A DNA stretch of 64,000 nucleotides from Methylobacterium sp. J-068 (GTDB lineage Bacteria; Pseudomonadota; Alphaproteobacteria; Rhizobiales; Beijerinckiaceae). This document shows, piece after piece, positions 42,208-52,117 of this stretch; within the stretch, counting starts at the first letter, position 1; each line of letters opens with the position of its first letter. Location of the stretch: NCBI RefSeq assembly GCF_022829445.1, contig NZ_JAKSXY010000095.1:62001-126000 (forward strand). Direction: 5' to 3'. Both the position numbers and the translations under genes were made by a program. Under the pieces are notes generated by a model. It saw only the letters and a list, made by a program, of their open reading frames with translations. It did no database searches and had not been told where the DNA came from.

Positions 42208-43470
42208 ATGTCCGGATCATCGATCAGGCGGAGCGGGCTCCGGCATCGGGCGCTGCTCGGCGCGGCCGTGATGGCCTTGAGCCTGCCGCAGACGACATTC
42301 GCCGCCGAGCGGAGCCGAAAGGCCGAGGCGCAGCAGACCGAGCGCGTCGCCTTCACGGCCGCCGAAGCCGGCACGGCCCGCCCCGACGGGTTCAACCCCG
42401 CGGTGCGGATCCAGGGCGACGACGCCGCGGCGTTCCGGGCCCTCGTGGATGGAGCCTCCGCCGCCGACCGGCCCTGGCTCGTCCTCTCGGGCGGCGGCGA
42501 GAACGGCGCCTTCGCGGCGGGCCTCCTCAACGGCTGGAGCGAGGCCGGCACGCGGCCGGATTTCGGAATCATCACTGGCGTCAGCACCGGCGCGATGATC
42601 GCGCCCTTCGCCTTCATCGGAGCGGCCGGCGATGCGGCCCTGCGCCAGAACTACACCGAGGTCTCGGCCGCCGACGTCTTCGAGTTCGGCGGCACGAACG
42701 AGGCGCTCACCGACACCTGGCCCCTCAAGCGCCGGATCGACCGGGCGGTGACGCCGGCCCTGCTCAAGGCGGTGGCGGCCGAGCATGCCAAGGGCCGTCG
42801 CCTCCTTGTGGCGACCACGGCGGTGGACGGCGAGCGCCCGGTGCTCTGGGACATGGGCGCCATCGCCCAGGAGGGCGGCCCCAAGGCGCTGGCCCTGTTC
42901 CGCGCGATCGTCCTCGCCTCGTCCGCCGTGCCGGGCGTGTTCCCGCCCGTGATGATCGACGCGGTGGCGCAGGACGGCAAGCATTTCCAGGAGATGCACG
43001 ACGACGGCGGCACGACGGCACCGTACTATCTCGCCCCGGAATCGGTGCTGCAGGCGAGGGACCCGGCCCCCCTGCCGACCCGGCAGGTCTACCTCGTCGT
43101 GAACAACAGCCTGACGCCCGACTTCCAGATGGCCAGCCGCACGACCCTGAGCGTGCTCGGCCGCTCGATGTCGGCGGCGATCAAGGCGCAGACGCGCGCG
43201 GCCCTCGCGCTGAGCGAGACCTTCGCCCAGCGCACCGGCCTCGACCTGCAGGTGGCGCAGATCGACGGACGTTTCGGGCAGACCTCGGCGGCGCCCTTCG
43301 ATCAGACCTACATGAAGGCCCTGTTCGCCCACGGCGTGGCCCTCGGCCGGGCCGGCACCGCCTTCCGGGACGGAGCGGCCCCGCCGGACCTCGCCACCGG
43401 AGCGGTGAACCGCCAGGCTTCGCAGCCGATGCCGGCCCAGCTGCCCGTCCGGAACGTCGCCCGCCGCTGA
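42208..43470 (+). CDS. Patatin-like phospholipase, exported
   Basis: This 420-residue protein begins with a signal peptide (RHRALLGAAVMALSLPQTTF then AAE). The patatin core follows: VLSGGGENGAFAAGLLNGW (oxyanion G-G-G-x-x-G), DFGIITGVSTGAMIAPFAFI (G-x-S-x-G nucleophile) and MHDDGGTTAPYYL (D-G of the Ser-Asp dyad). The Ser and Asp of the catalytic dyad are intact, so it is probably an active lipid acyl-hydrolase in the periplasm. An EcfG promoter precedes it, and the gene stands alone, convergent with the UbiH-type gene. Confidence 0.9.
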   Translation: MSGSSIRRSGLRHRALLGAAVMALSLPQTTFAAERSRKAEAQQTERVAFTAAEAGTARPDGFNPAVRIQGDDAAAFRALVDGASAADRPWLVLSGGGENGAFAAGLLNGWSEAGTRPDFGIITGVSTGAMIAPFAFIGAAGDAALRQNYTEVSAADVFEFGGTNEALTDTWPLKRRIDRAVTPALLKAVAAEHAKGRRLLVATTAVDGERPVLWDMGAIAQEGGPKALALFRAIVLASSAVPGVFPPVMIDAVAQDGKHFQEMHDDGGTTAPYYLAPESVLQARDPAPLPTRQVYLVVNNSLTPDFQMASRTTLSVLGRSMSAAIKAQTRAALALSETFAQRTGLDLQVAQIDGRFGQTSAAPFDQTYMKALFAHGVALGRAGTAFRDGAAPPDLATGAVNRQASQPMPAQLPVRNVARR

Positions 43471-43489
43471 ATCTCAGCGGCGCTGAATC

Positions 43490-44701
43490 TCAGCGCATCA
43501 GGCTCGGCGCACCGAGGCGCGGCAGCACGCCCTCCCGCATGACGACGCGGCGCAAGGGGCCGATCGTCGTCATGGCGAGCAGCCCGAGCCCGCGCAGGGC
43601 GTCCACCGGCACGAGGCTGGCGAGGAGGCTGCGGTTGAGCGCATCCACCGCCGTGGTACGCAGCCGCGCATCGAGGTTCCGGCTCCGCGCGAAGCCGGCG
43701 AGCGCCGCGCGCGAGCCCGGATCGCGCCCCTCCTCCACCGCCCGCACCACCGTGTCGCGCAAGGACGCCGCGTCGCGCAGGCCCAGGTTGAGGCCCTGCG
43801 CGCCGATGGGCGGGAACACGTGCGCGGCCTCGCCGATCAGGGCGAGGCGGGGCGCCACGGGGCTCGGCACCGACAGGCCCCGCATCGGCACGAGACCGCG
43901 CGGACCGTCGATCCGCATCGCGCCGAGCATCGCCTGCGCCTGATGCTCGACCGCCCGGGCGAGGGCGTCGTCGTCGAGCCCGGCCACGCGCTTGGCCGGG
44001 CTCTCGCCCATGACCCAGACGAGGCTGGAGCGCTGCCCGCCCGGCAGCGGCACCAGGGTGAAGGGTCCTTGCCGGGTGTGGAACTCGGTGGAGACGTCGC
44101 GATGCGGCCGCGCATGGGCGAGGATCGTGGTGATCGCGCTCTGCGGGTAGGACCACGTGCGCGGCACGATGCCGGCGGCCTCGCGCAGCTTGGAGCGCGC
44201 ACCGTCCGCCGCGACCACGAGGCGCGCCGCGAGGGTGCCGCCCGCGGCGAGCCCGATCGTCGCCTCCGTCTCACCGGCCACGAGCCCTTCGGCGTCGCGC
44301 TCGAACAGCGTGAGGTTCGGGGCCGCCCGCGCCTGGGCCCGCAGCCCCTCGACGAGGCGGGCGCTCTCCACGTTCCAGCCGAAGGCCTCGAGCCCGATCT
44401 CGGTGGCCACGAAGCGGGCCGGCGGCGGCCGGAACAGGCTGCCGGTGTCGTCGACGATGTGGAGTTCGGCCAGCGGGCTCGCATGGGGCGCGATGACCCG
44501 CCAGACGTCCAAGGCATCGAGGAAGCGCACTGACCCGTCGAGGAGCGCCACCGTGCGCCCGTCCGCCACGGGGGCGTGCCGGCCGACGAGGGCCGTGGCG
44601 ACGCCCGCGCGGGCGAGCGCCAGGGCGAGGCTCAGGCCCGCCGCGCCGGCACCGACCACGGCGACCGCGAAGGAGGAGGGATTCGGAGGCGCTGTCACCA
44701 C
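43490..44701 (-). CDS. UbiH/UbiF-family FAD-dependent hydroxylase
   Basis: This 403-residue flavoprotein monooxygenase has the N-terminal Rossmann motif VAVVGAGAAGLSLALALARA, the NAD(P)H/FAD D-G motif VVAADGARSKLREAAG, and the third motif LALIGEAAHVFPPIGAQGLN followed by LGLRDAA (an E for the usual D, common in Hyphomicrobiales). These mark the ubiquinone-ring hydroxylase family; the ring position cannot be told. It starts at GTG 44701 and diverges from the GntP permease. Confidence 0.88.
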   Translation of the reverse strand: MVTAPPNPSSFAVAVVGAGAAGLSLALALARAGVATALVGRHAPVADGRTVALLDGSVRFLDALDVWRVIAPHASPLAELHIVDDTGSLFRPPPARFVATEIGLEAFGWNVESARLVEGLRAQARAAPNLTLFERDAEGLVAGETEATIGLAAGGTLAARLVVAADGARSKLREAAGIVPRTWSYPQSAITTILAHARPHRDVSTEFHTRQGPFTLVPLPGGQRSSLVWVMGESPAKRVAGLDDDALARAVEHQAQAMLGAMRIDGPRGLVPMRGLSVPSPVAPRLALIGEAAHVFPPIGAQGLNLGLRDAASLRDTVVRAVEEGRDPGSRAALAGFARSRNLDARLRTTAVDALNRSLLASLVPVDALRGLGLLAMTTIGPLRRVVMREGVLPRLGAPSLMR

Positions 44702-44893
44702 GGGTTCACGGTCTCCTGAGGATCGGCCGGTTCGGGGGCGTAACGCTTACAGAGGCGTGTTGCGCGGCCGGTCAAGTCCGCGATGGCGCCGCAGGGGAAC
44801 GGCCTGTAGCGTCCGGCCGCCGAATCGCCCCCACGGCCTCGAATCCTGGCGAACGCGCGGCGACCCCTTGGCCTCCCGGAGGATGCCCGTCCC

Positions 44894-46285
44894 ATGAGCC
44901 TGTTCATCGCCCTCCTGGCGCTCGGCTTCCTGATGCTGGTGGCCTATCGGGGCTTTTCCGTCATCCTGTTCGCGCCGGTGGCCGCCCTGCTGGCGGTGCT
45001 GCTCACCGACCCGTCGGCGGTGCTGCCGGTGTTCTCCGGCCTGTTCATGGAGAAGATGGTCGGCTTCGTGAAGCTCTACTTCCCGGTGTTCCTGCTCGGG
45101 GCGGTGTTCGGCAAGGTCATCGAGATGTCGGGCTTCTCCCGCTCCATCGTGACGGCGGTGATCGAGCTCGTGGGCGCGCGCCGGGCCGTGCTCTCCATCG
45201 TGCTGGTCTGCAACCTGCTCACCTATGGGGGCGTCTCGCTCTTCGTGGTGGTGTTCGCAGTCTATCCCTTCGCGGCGGAGGCCTTCCGCCTCAGCGACAT
45301 CCCCAAGCGCCTGATCCCCGGCACCATCGCGCTCGGCGCCTTCTCCTACACCATGGACGCGCTGCCCGGCACGCCGCAGATCCAGAACATCATCCCCACC
45401 ACCTTCTTCGGCACCAACACCTGGGCGGCCCCCTGGCTCGGTCTGATCGGCGCGGCCTTCATCCTCCTGGTCGGCGTCACCTATCTCGACCGGCGGATCG
45501 CCTCCGCCAAGCGTCGCGGCGAGGGCTACGGTAGCGGCCACAGCAACGAGCCCCAGGTCATGGACGAGGCGTCCCGCGCCCACCCGGCCATCGCGCTCCT
45601 GCCGCTGATCGTGGTCGGCCTGTCGAACCTCGCCTTCACGGCCCTGATCCCGCGCCTCTACGGGGCCAAGGCCGAGACGGCGCTCGCCGGCCTCGACAAG
45701 CCCATCGTCACCACGGTCTCCTCCGTCACGGCGATCTGGGCGGTGGAACTGGCGCTGCTCGCCGGCATCCTCACGGTGCTGGCCTTCGCCTGGCGCCCGG
45801 TCTCGCGGGGCTTCGCCGAGGGCAGCCGCTCCGCCGTGGCGGGCTCCCTGCTGGCGGCCATGAACACCGCCTCCGAGTACGGCTTCGGCGCGGTCATCGC
45901 CGCGCTGCCCGGCTTCCTCGTCATCCGCGAGGCGCTCTCGGCGATCCCCAATCCGCTGGTGAACGAGGCCGTGACCGTGACGGCACTCGCCGGCATCACC
46001 GGCTCGGCCTCGGGCGGCATGAGCATCGCGCTGGCGGCCATGTCCTCCACCTTCATCGCGGCCGCGCAGGCCGCCGACATCCCCATGGAGGTGCTGCACC
46101 GGGTCGCCGCCATGGCCAGCGGCGGCATGGACACGCTGCCCCATAACGGCGCCGTCATCACCCTCCTGTCGGTGACGGGCCTCACCCACCGGCAGGCCTA
46201 TGCCGACGTCTTCGCCATCACGGTCCTGAAGACCGTGGCGGTGTTCCTGGTGATCGGGGTCTATTATCTCACCGGGATCGTCTGA
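44894..46285 (+). CDS. GntP-family permease
   Basis: This 463-residue membrane protein has about thirteen helices: FIALLALGFLMLVAYRGFSV, LPGTPQIQNIIPTTFFGTNT, and GITGSASGGMSIALAAMSST in the C-terminal half. LPHNGAVITLLSVTGLTHRQ is typical of the GntP/gluconate and D-serine/short hydroxyacid transporter family, but the substrate is not predictable. GGAGG lies 11 nt upstream of the ATG. It is monocistronic; its 3' end overlaps the convergent small gene by 22 nt. Confidence 0.9.
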   Translation: MSLFIALLALGFLMLVAYRGFSVILFAPVAALLAVLLTDPSAVLPVFSGLFMEKMVGFVKLYFPVFLLGAVFGKVIEMSGFSRSIVTAVIELVGARRAVLSIVLVCNLLTYGGVSLFVVVFAVYPFAAEAFRLSDIPKRLIPGTIALGAFSYTMDALPGTPQIQNIIPTTFFGTNTWAAPWLGLIGAAFILLVGVTYLDRRIASAKRRGEGYGSGHSNEPQVMDEASRAHPAIALLPLIVVGLSNLAFTALIPRLYGAKAETALAGLDKPIVTTVSSVTAIWAVELALLAGILTVLAFAWRPVSRGFAEGSRSAVAGSLLAAMNTASEYGFGAVIAALPGFLVIREALSAIPNPLVNEAVTVTALAGITGSASGGMSIALAAMSSTFIAAAQAADIPMEVLHRVAAMASGGMDTLPHNGAVITLLSVTGLTHRQAYADVFAITVLKTVAVFLVIGVYYLTGIV

Positions 46286-46506
46286 CCGGCCAACGCCGCG
46301 TCCTGCGCGGGGGCCGGCTCTACGATCCGGAGGACCAGCTGCGTGAAGGGCTGGATGTCCCAGGCCGGCCCCGCATTGTACATCATCACGACGGGCCGGC
46401 GCGCCAGGACCTGGAACGCCGGCATGCCGGCCTCGGGCCGCAGGATCGTGCCCGGCTGGACGGAGGCGTCATATCCGGCGGGCCGTATCCACACGATCTC
46501 ATCCAT
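46264..46506 (-). CDS. Small hypothetical protein
   Basis: The 80-residue product (MDEIVWIRPAGYDASVQPGT...) is hydrophobic-beta-like with Pro/Ala-rich patches, for example RRPVVMMYNAGPAWDIQPFT. It has no signal peptide, helix or known motif. Good GC3 codon use supports coding. The start at 46506 is the only ATG giving a full frame. It overlaps the GntP gene tail (46264-46285). No family recognised. Confidence 0.55.
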   Translation of the reverse strand: MDEIVWIRPAGYDASVQPGTILRPEAGMPAFQVLARRPVVMMYNAGPAWDIQPFTQLVLRIVEPAPAQDAALAGQTIPVR

Positions 46507-46832
46507 CCAGCCGATCCGCCTTCATGGTCGTGTCGGGACACCCGCCGAGCCCGCACGGTGCGGGACGCCCGCACGGCGCAGGCGCGAGAGCCCACCGATC
46601 TTGCGTTAATCACGCGCGTGTCGAGGACGCAATCGGATCGTGGCTCGGCGCCGGGCCGCGTTCGGAACACGCGCGACGGCGTGCGCGGCCCGCATGGCGA
46701 GCAGACATGGCGGACGGACATGGCGGGTAGAGGCCGATCGCCATTGCCGGCGCGCCCGGACCGTCTATGTCGCTTCTCATCGCGACCGGCGGCGCGGCGG
46801 TCGCAACGAACACCAGCGCGAGGAGCGACACG
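46507..46832. other. Gene-free gap upstream of the quinone oxidoreductase gene
   Basis: Short arginine-rich frames here look like noise. AGGAGCG at about 46821 is the ribosome site of the downstream gene. No promoter consensus, repeat or RNA was recognised. Confidence 0.5.
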
Positions 46833-47807
46833 ATGCCGAAGGCGATCCGGGTTCACGAATACGGCGGCCCCGAGGTGATGCGCTACGAGGACGTGACCGT
46901 GCCGGATCCCGGCCCGGGGCAGATCCGCGTCCGCCAGACCGCCATCGGCGTCAACTTCATCGACATCTACTTCCGCTCGGGTGCCTACAAGGCGCCGCAA
47001 CTGCCCTTCGTGCCCGGCAAGGAGGGCGCCGGCGAGGTCGTGGCGCTCGGCGCGGGCGTCTCCGAGTTCCGGATCGGCGAGCGCGTGGCCTACGGCTCGG
47101 CCGCGGGCACCTATGCCGAGGAGGTCGTGATCGAGGCGAGTGCGGCCGTTCACCTCGCCGACGACGTCGATGACAAGACCGCCGCCGCGATGATGCTCAA
47201 GGGTCTCACCGCCGAGTACCTGCTGCACCGGACCTACGCGGTGAAGCCGGGCGACACCATCCTGTTCCACGCCGCCGCCGGCGGCGTCGGCCTGATCGCC
47301 TGCCAATGGGCCAAGCATCTCGGCGCCACCGTGATCGGCACCGTGGGTTCGCAGGAGAAGGCGGACCTCGCCCGCGCCAATGGCTGCGACCACGTCATCC
47401 TCTACCGCGACGAGGATTTCGCGGCCCGCGTGCGGGAGATCACGAAGGGCAAGGGCGTGCCCGTGGTCTATGACGGGGTCGGCAAGGATACCTTCCCGGC
47501 CTCGCTCGATTGCATCAGCTCGCTCGGGATCTTCGTCAGCTTCGGCTCGGCCTCCGGCCCGGTCGACGATTTCAGCTTGGCGCTCCTCGGCCAGAAGGGC
47601 TCGCTCTACGCGACCCGCCCCTCGCTCTTCGCCCATGCGAGCAAGCGGGAGACCCTCGACGCCATGGCCGGGAACCTGTTCTCCGTGGTGGCGAGCGGCG
47701 CCGTGAAGATCCCGGTCCACGCCACGGCCAGACTGGCCGACGTGCAGGACGTCCACCGCGACCTGGCCGGCCGCCGGACCACGGGCGCGACGGTGATGAT
47801 CCCGTGA
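46833..47807 (+). CDS. NADPH:quinone oxidoreductase (zeta-crystallin-like)
   Basis: This 324-residue medium-chain reductase has the N-terminal MPKAIRVHEYGGPEVMRYED, IGVNFIDIYFRSGAYKAPQL, the nucleotide-binding FHAAAGGVGLIACQWAKHLG (A-x-x-G-x-x-G) and VVYDGVGKDTFPASLDCIS. There is no zinc-site cysteine cluster, as expected for quinone oxidoreductases (Qor). It reduces quinones with NADPH, probably as a detoxification enzyme. AGGAGCG precedes the ATG at 46833. It runs 28 nt before pncA, so the two may be co-transcribed. Confidence 0.92.
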   Translation: MPKAIRVHEYGGPEVMRYEDVTVPDPGPGQIRVRQTAIGVNFIDIYFRSGAYKAPQLPFVPGKEGAGEVVALGAGVSEFRIGERVAYGSAAGTYAEEVVIEASAAVHLADDVDDKTAAAMMLKGLTAEYLLHRTYAVKPGDTILFHAAAGGVGLIACQWAKHLGATVIGTVGSQEKADLARANGCDHVILYRDEDFAARVREITKGKGVPVVYDGVGKDTFPASLDCISSLGIFVSFGSASGPVDDFSLALLGQKGSLYATRPSLFAHASKRETLDAMAGNLFSVVASGAVKIPVHATARLADVQDVHRDLAGRRTTGATVMIP

Positions 47808-47833
47808 TCCACGGATCCCGGACTCGGAGGATG

Positions 47834-47853
47834 CCGTGATCCCGGGATCACGG
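47834..47853. promoter_or_regulatory. 20-bp perfect palindrome over the pncA start codon
   Basis: CCGTGATCCCGGGATCACGG reads the same on both strands and contains the GTG start (47836-47838). In mRNA it could fold to hide the start codon; in DNA it could be an operator. GGAGG lies 5 nt upstream of the GTG. Confidence 0.6.
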
Positions 47854-48480
47854 GACGTCCTCCTCGTCATCGACGTGCAGGTGGATTTCCTGCCGGGCGG
47901 GGCCCTGGCCGTGCCCGAGGGCGACGCCGTGATCGCGCCGGTCAACCGCCTGCTCGGGCTGTTTCCCCACGCGGTCCTGACGCAGGACTGGCACCCGCCG
48001 GAGCACGTCTCGTTCGCGGCGAGCCATCCCGGCGGGATCGCCTTCGACACCGTATGCCTGGCCTACGGGTCCCAGGTGCTGTGGCCGGAGCATTGCGTGC
48101 AGGGCAGCGCCGGGGCCGAACTCGCCCCGGGCCTCGCCAGCGAACGGGCCGAGCTGGTGCTCCGCAAGGGCCACCACCCCGCCGTCGACAGCTACTCGGC
48201 CTTCCTGGAGGCCGACCGGCGCACCCCGACCGGTCTCGCCGGTTACCTGCGCGAGCGCGGCTTCACCCGCGTGGTTCTCTGCGGCCTCGCCACCGATTAC
48301 TGCGTCGCCTGGAGCGCCCTCGACGCCCGCGCGGCCGGGTTCGAGGTTCTGGTGGTGGAGGACGCCGTGCGGGGCATCGACCACGCGGGCTCGGTGGCCC
48401 GGGCCTGGGCCGAGATGGCGGCGGCCGGAATCGGGCGGATCGCGGCCGGGGCGATCGCGGGCTACACCGCGCTCCCGTAG
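47836..48480 (+). CDS. pncA: Nicotinamidase
   Basis: This 214-residue enzyme converts nicotinamide to nicotinate in NAD recycling. The isochorismatase-fold motifs are all present: [20 protein letters not shown] with catalytic Asp, [14 protein letters not shown] (metal His/Asp), [15 protein letters not shown] with catalytic Lys, and [14 protein letters not shown] with nucleophile Cys156. The GTG start at 47836 lies in a 20-bp palindrome. The gene end overlaps the convergent rimO tail by 19 nt. Confidence 0.93.
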   Translation: MIPGSRDVLLVIDVQVDFLPGGALAVPEGDAVIAPVNRLLGLFPHAVLTQDWHPPEHVSFAASHPGGIAFDTVCLAYGSQVLWPEHCVQGSAGAELAPGLASERAELVLRKGHHPAVDSYSAFLEADRRTPTGLAGYLRERGFTRVVLCGLATDYCVAWSALDARAAGFEVLVVEDAVRGIDHAGSVARAWAEMAAAGIGRIAAGAIAGYTALP

Positions 48481-49805
48481 AGGTCGTAGGCGTCCGCCCG
48501 CTCGATCTTCACGGTGACGATGTCGCCCACCCGCAGCGGCCGGCGCGACGTGACGTGGACGTTGCCGTCGATCTCGGGCGCGTCGTATTTCGAGCGTCCC
48601 TTGGCGACGCCGCCCTCGGCCGCGTCGATGATCACGGGCAGGCGCTTGCCGATGCGGGCCTTCTGCAGGCGCGCGGAGACGCCCTGCTGCGCCTCCATGA
48701 AGCGGCGCTTGCGCTCGGCCTTGACCTCCGGCGGGATGAGATCCCCGAGGGTGTTGGCGACGGCGCCGCCCACCGGCTCGAACTCGAAGCAGCCGACGCG
48801 CTCGAGCTTGGCTTCCCGAATCCAGGCGAGCAGCTCCTCGAACTCGGCCTCGGTCTCGCCGGGAAAGCCCACGATGAAGGTCGAGCGGATGGCGAGATCC
48901 GGGCAGATCTCGCGCCAGCGCCGGATGCGCTCCAGTTGGCGCTCCTGGTTGCCGGGCCGGCGCATGCGCTTCAAGACGGACGGCGAGGCGTGCTGGAGCG
49001 GCATGTCGAGGTAGGGCAGCACCTTGCCCTCGGCCATCAGCGGGATGACCTCGTCCACGTGCGGGTAGGGGTAGACGTAGTGCATCCGCACCCAGGCCCC
49101 GAGTTCGCCGAGTTCGGCGGCGAGATCATAGAACTTCGCCCGCACCGCCCGGTCGCGCCACGGGCTCGTGGCATAGCGGATGTCGACGCCGTAGGCGGAG
49201 GTGTCCTGCGAGACCACCAGCAGTTCCTTGACGCCGGCTTTGACCAGCTTCTCGGCCTCGCGCAGCACGTCGCCCGCCGGCCGGCTGACGAGGTCGCCGC
49301 GTAAGGAAGGGATGATGCAGAAGGTGCAGCGATTGTTGCAACCCTCTGAAATCTTGAGATAAGCGTAGTGGCGCGGGGTGAGCTTCACCCCCTGGGGCGG
49401 CACCAGATCGAGGAACGGGTCGTGCGCCGGGGGCACCGCCTCGTGCACCGCCGCCACCACCGATTCGTAGGCCTGCGGCCCCGTGACGGCGAGGAGGTTC
49501 GGGTACTTCTCGCGGATCTCGTCGGGCTGCGCGCCCATGCAGCCGGTCACGATGACGCGGCCGTTCTCCGCCATGGCCTCGCCGATGGCCGAGAGCGACT
49601 CGGCCTTGGCCGAATCGAGGAAGCCGCAGGTGTTGACGATGACGACGTCCGCCCCGTCGTGCCGGCGGGCGAGCTCGTAGCCCTCCGCGCGCAGGTGCGT
49701 GAGGATGCGCTCCGAATCCACCAGCGCCTTGGGGCAGCCCAGCGAGACGAACGAGATCTTCGGCGCCGTCTTCGCGGGAGCCGGCGTGAGGGGGGATGCG
49801 GTCAT
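48462..49805 (-). CDS. rimO: Ribosomal protein S12 methylthiotransferase RimO
   Basis: This 447-residue radical-SAM enzyme methylthiolates an Asp of ribosomal protein S12. The N-terminal UPF0004 domain has [35 protein letters not shown] and VTGCMGAQP (three cluster Cys). The radical-SAM core carries [16 protein letters not shown] (C-x3-C-x2-C), and the C-terminal TRAM-like [20 protein letters not shown] follows. ATG 49805 is chosen for the family length (about 440). It is convergent with pncA. Confidence 0.95.
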   Translation of the reverse strand: MTASPLTPAPAKTAPKISFVSLGCPKALVDSERILTHLRAEGYELARRHDGADVVIVNTCGFLDSAKAESLSAIGEAMAENGRVIVTGCMGAQPDEIREKYPNLLAVTGPQAYESVVAAVHEAVPPAHDPFLDLVPPQGVKLTPRHYAYLKISEGCNNRCTFCIIPSLRGDLVSRPAGDVLREAEKLVKAGVKELLVVSQDTSAYGVDIRYATSPWRDRAVRAKFYDLAAELGELGAWVRMHYVYPYPHVDEVIPLMAEGKVLPYLDMPLQHASPSVLKRMRRPGNQERQLERIRRWREICPDLAIRSTFIVGFPGETEAEFEELLAWIREAKLERVGCFEFEPVGGAVANTLGDLIPPEVKAERKRRFMEAQQGVSARLQKARIGKRLPVIIDAAEGGVAKGRSKYDAPEIDGNVHVTSRRPLRVGDIVTVKIERADAYDLYGSAV

Positions 49806-50069
49806 GGATGCTCGTCGGGCCGGGCCGGCTGCGGAACCGGGCGGGCCGTGAATCGGGGGAGAACGGGACAAAGAGGTTGACAGCCCTATAACGGGATTCG
49901 CATCCCCAGGCGAGCGGCCAAGCGGTCGGCGCGGGTCCGAGCCATGCGCGGATCGCGCTTTTGCCCCGGCGTCGCGCATGCCACCTGTGCATGGTACCGC
50001 AGGCTCCGACGGATGCTTCGTGCCGTCCGGCATCGATGATCCGCCGCATCCCCGAACCATCGAGTCATC

Positions 50070-51500
50070 ATGTGGACCGCTGACATTCCGTTCGTCGAGC
50101 CCGTCGCGGCGGCGCAGGCCCTGGCCGCCCTGCCCGGCCTCGCCTTCCTCGACAGCGCCATGCACCACGACACGCTGGGCCGGACCTCGACCCTAGCGGC
50201 GGACCCGTTCGGGCGCTTCCGGTTCCGCGACGGTGTCGCGACCCTCGATGGGCGCCCCCTGCCGGGTTCCGGCCTGGCGGCGCTGCGGGCCTGCCTCGCG
50301 CCCTATCGCACGGAACGGGAGACCGATCTGCCGGCCTTCGCCGGCGGCGCCATCGGCTACGTCGCCTACGATCTCGGCGCGACCCTCGAACGGGTGGCGG
50401 CCCCGGCCCGGCGGGCGGATCTCTGCGACGACATCGCCTTCAACCTCTACGACACCGTTCTGAGCATCGACCACGGGACCGGGCGCTGCCGGCTCGTCGC
50501 CACCGGCTTTCCCGAGACCGACCCCGCCGCGCGCGAGGCCCGCGCCCGGGCGCGTCTGGCGCGGTTCACCGCGCTCCTGGCCGAGGCCCGCCCGAGCCCC
50601 GAGCCGGCCGCGCAGGGGCCGCTCGCCTGGCGCTCGAACTTCACGCGGCCCGCCTACGAGGCGGCGGTGGAGCGGGTGCGCGACTACATCCGCGCCGGCG
50701 ACATCTACCAGGCCAACATCGCCCAGCGCTTCGAGGCCGACCTGCCCCCCGGCTTCGATCCGTTCGCGCTCTACCGGCGCCTGCGCGCCATCAACCCGGC
50801 GACCTTCGGCGCCTACCTGGCCTTCGAGGGCCTGAGCGTCGCATCGAGCAGCCCCGAGCGCTTCCTCAGGCTCTCAGGGTCCAGCATCGAGACCCGGCCG
50901 ATCAAGGGCACCGTCCGCCGCGTCGCCGACCCGGAGGCCGATGCGCGTTTGGGCGCAGCCCTCCAGGCCAACCCCAAGGAGCGGGCCGAGAACATCATGA
51001 TCGTTGACCTCCTGCGCAACGACCTCTCGCGCATCTGCGAGCCGCACAGCGTGCGGGTGCCGGTCCTATGCGGGCTCGAATCCTACGCCTCGGTCCACCA
51101 TCTCGTGTCGGTGGTCACCGGAACCCTCAAGGCGGACATGGACGCCCTCGACCTGATCGCCGCCACCTTTCCGGGCGGCTCGATCACCGGCGCGCCGAAG
51201 CTGCGCGCCATGGACATCATCACGGAGATCGAGGGCGACGCGCGCGAACTCTATTGCGGCGCCATCGGCGCGCTCGGCTTCGATGGCGACCTCGACACTG
51301 CCATCGCCATCCGCACCGTGTTCATGGACGACCGGGTCGCCGTGCTCCAGGCCGGCGGCGGCATCACCCTGCTGTCGGAACCGGGGCCGGAATACGAGGA
51401 GACCCTGACCAAGGCCGCCCGGATCTTCGAGGCGTTCGGAGCGGAAGGGTGCGGCCCCGAAGGCCATGGCGCCGGGACGGATGCGAGGAGGGCGCCGTGA
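50070..51500 (+). CDS. pabB: Aminodeoxychorismate synthase component I
   Basis: This 476-residue chorismate-binding enzyme makes 4-amino-4-deoxychorismate for folate with PabA. The core motifs are [45 protein letters not shown] (the P-I-K-G-T Lys typical of PabB over TrpE), [16 protein letters not shown] and [16 protein letters not shown]-terminal extension is short. It opens the pabB-pabA-pabC-DoxX operon; its stop overlaps the pabA start by 4 nt (GTGA). Confidence 0.95.
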   Translation: MWTADIPFVEPVAAAQALAALPGLAFLDSAMHHDTLGRTSTLAADPFGRFRFRDGVATLDGRPLPGSGLAALRACLAPYRTERETDLPAFAGGAIGYVAYDLGATLERVAAPARRADLCDDIAFNLYDTVLSIDHGTGRCRLVATGFPETDPAAREARARARLARFTALLAEARPSPEPAAQGPLAWRSNFTRPAYEAAVERVRDYIRAGDIYQANIAQRFEADLPPGFDPFALYRRLRAINPATFGAYLAFEGLSVASSSPERFLRLSGSSIETRPIKGTVRRVADPEADARLGAALQANPKERAENIMIVDLLRNDLSRICEPHSVRVPVLCGLESYASVHHLVSVVTGTLKADMDALDLIAATFPGGSITGAPKLRAMDIITEIEGDARELYCGAIGALGFDGDLDTAIAIRTVFMDDRVAVLQAGGGITLLSEPGPEYEETLTKAARIFEAFGAEGCGPEGHGAGTDARRAP

Positions 51501-52117
51501 TCCTCGTCATCGACAATTACGACAGCTTCGTCTTCAACGTGGTGCGCTACCTCGAGGAACTCGGCGAGACCGTGCGGGTGGCGCGCAACGACGCCCTCGA
51601 CGTGGCGGGCATCCGCGCCCTGGACCCGGACGCCCTGGTGATCTCGCCCGGCCCCCGTACCCCGGCGGAGGCCGGCATCTCGCTCCCCGCCATCCGCGAA
51701 CTCTCCGGCGAAATTCCGCTGCTGGGCGTCTGCCTCGGCCATCAGGCCATCGGCGCGGCCTTCGGCGGCCGGGTCGCGCGGGCCGGCCGGCCCCTGCACG
51801 GGCAGGCGACGCCGATCCGGCACGGCGGGGCGGGCCTGTTCGCAGGGCTTCCCGACCCGATGCAGGTCGGGCGCTACCATTCCCTGATCGTGGCGCCGGA
51901 GCCCGGCATGGACGAGCGCCTCGGCATCGACGCCGTCTCGGCGGAAGGGGAGGTGATGGCGCTCTCGCACCGGGTGCACCCGACCTGGGGCGTGCAGTTC
52001 CACCCGGAATCCGTGCTCACCGAGAACGGCCACGCCCTCTTCGCCAACTTCTTGCGATTGGCGCGCGACTGGCGCGCGGGCCACGACGCGCCGGAATCCA
52101 CCGATGCTGTGGTTTGA
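51497..52117 (+). CDS. pabA: Aminodeoxychorismate synthase component II (glutamine amidotransferase)
   Basis: This 206-residue class I amidotransferase supplies ammonia from glutamine to PabB. The motifs are [50 protein letters not shown] with the nucleophile Cys, and WGVQFHPESVLTENG with His/Glu. The GTG at 51497 follows GAGGAGGG and overlaps the pabB stop. The 3' end overlaps pabC by 14 nt. It could also serve TrpE if shared, but the position here argues for a dedicated PabA. Confidence 0.95.
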   Translation: MILVIDNYDSFVFNVVRYLEELGETVRVARNDALDVAGIRALDPDALVISPGPRTPAEAGISLPAIRELSGEIPLLGVCLGHQAIGAAFGGRVARAGRPLHGQATPIRHGGAGLFAGLPDPMQVGRYHSLIVAPEPGMDERLGIDAVSAEGEVMALSHRVHPTWGVQFHPESVLTENGHALFANFLRLARDWRAGHDAPESTDAVV

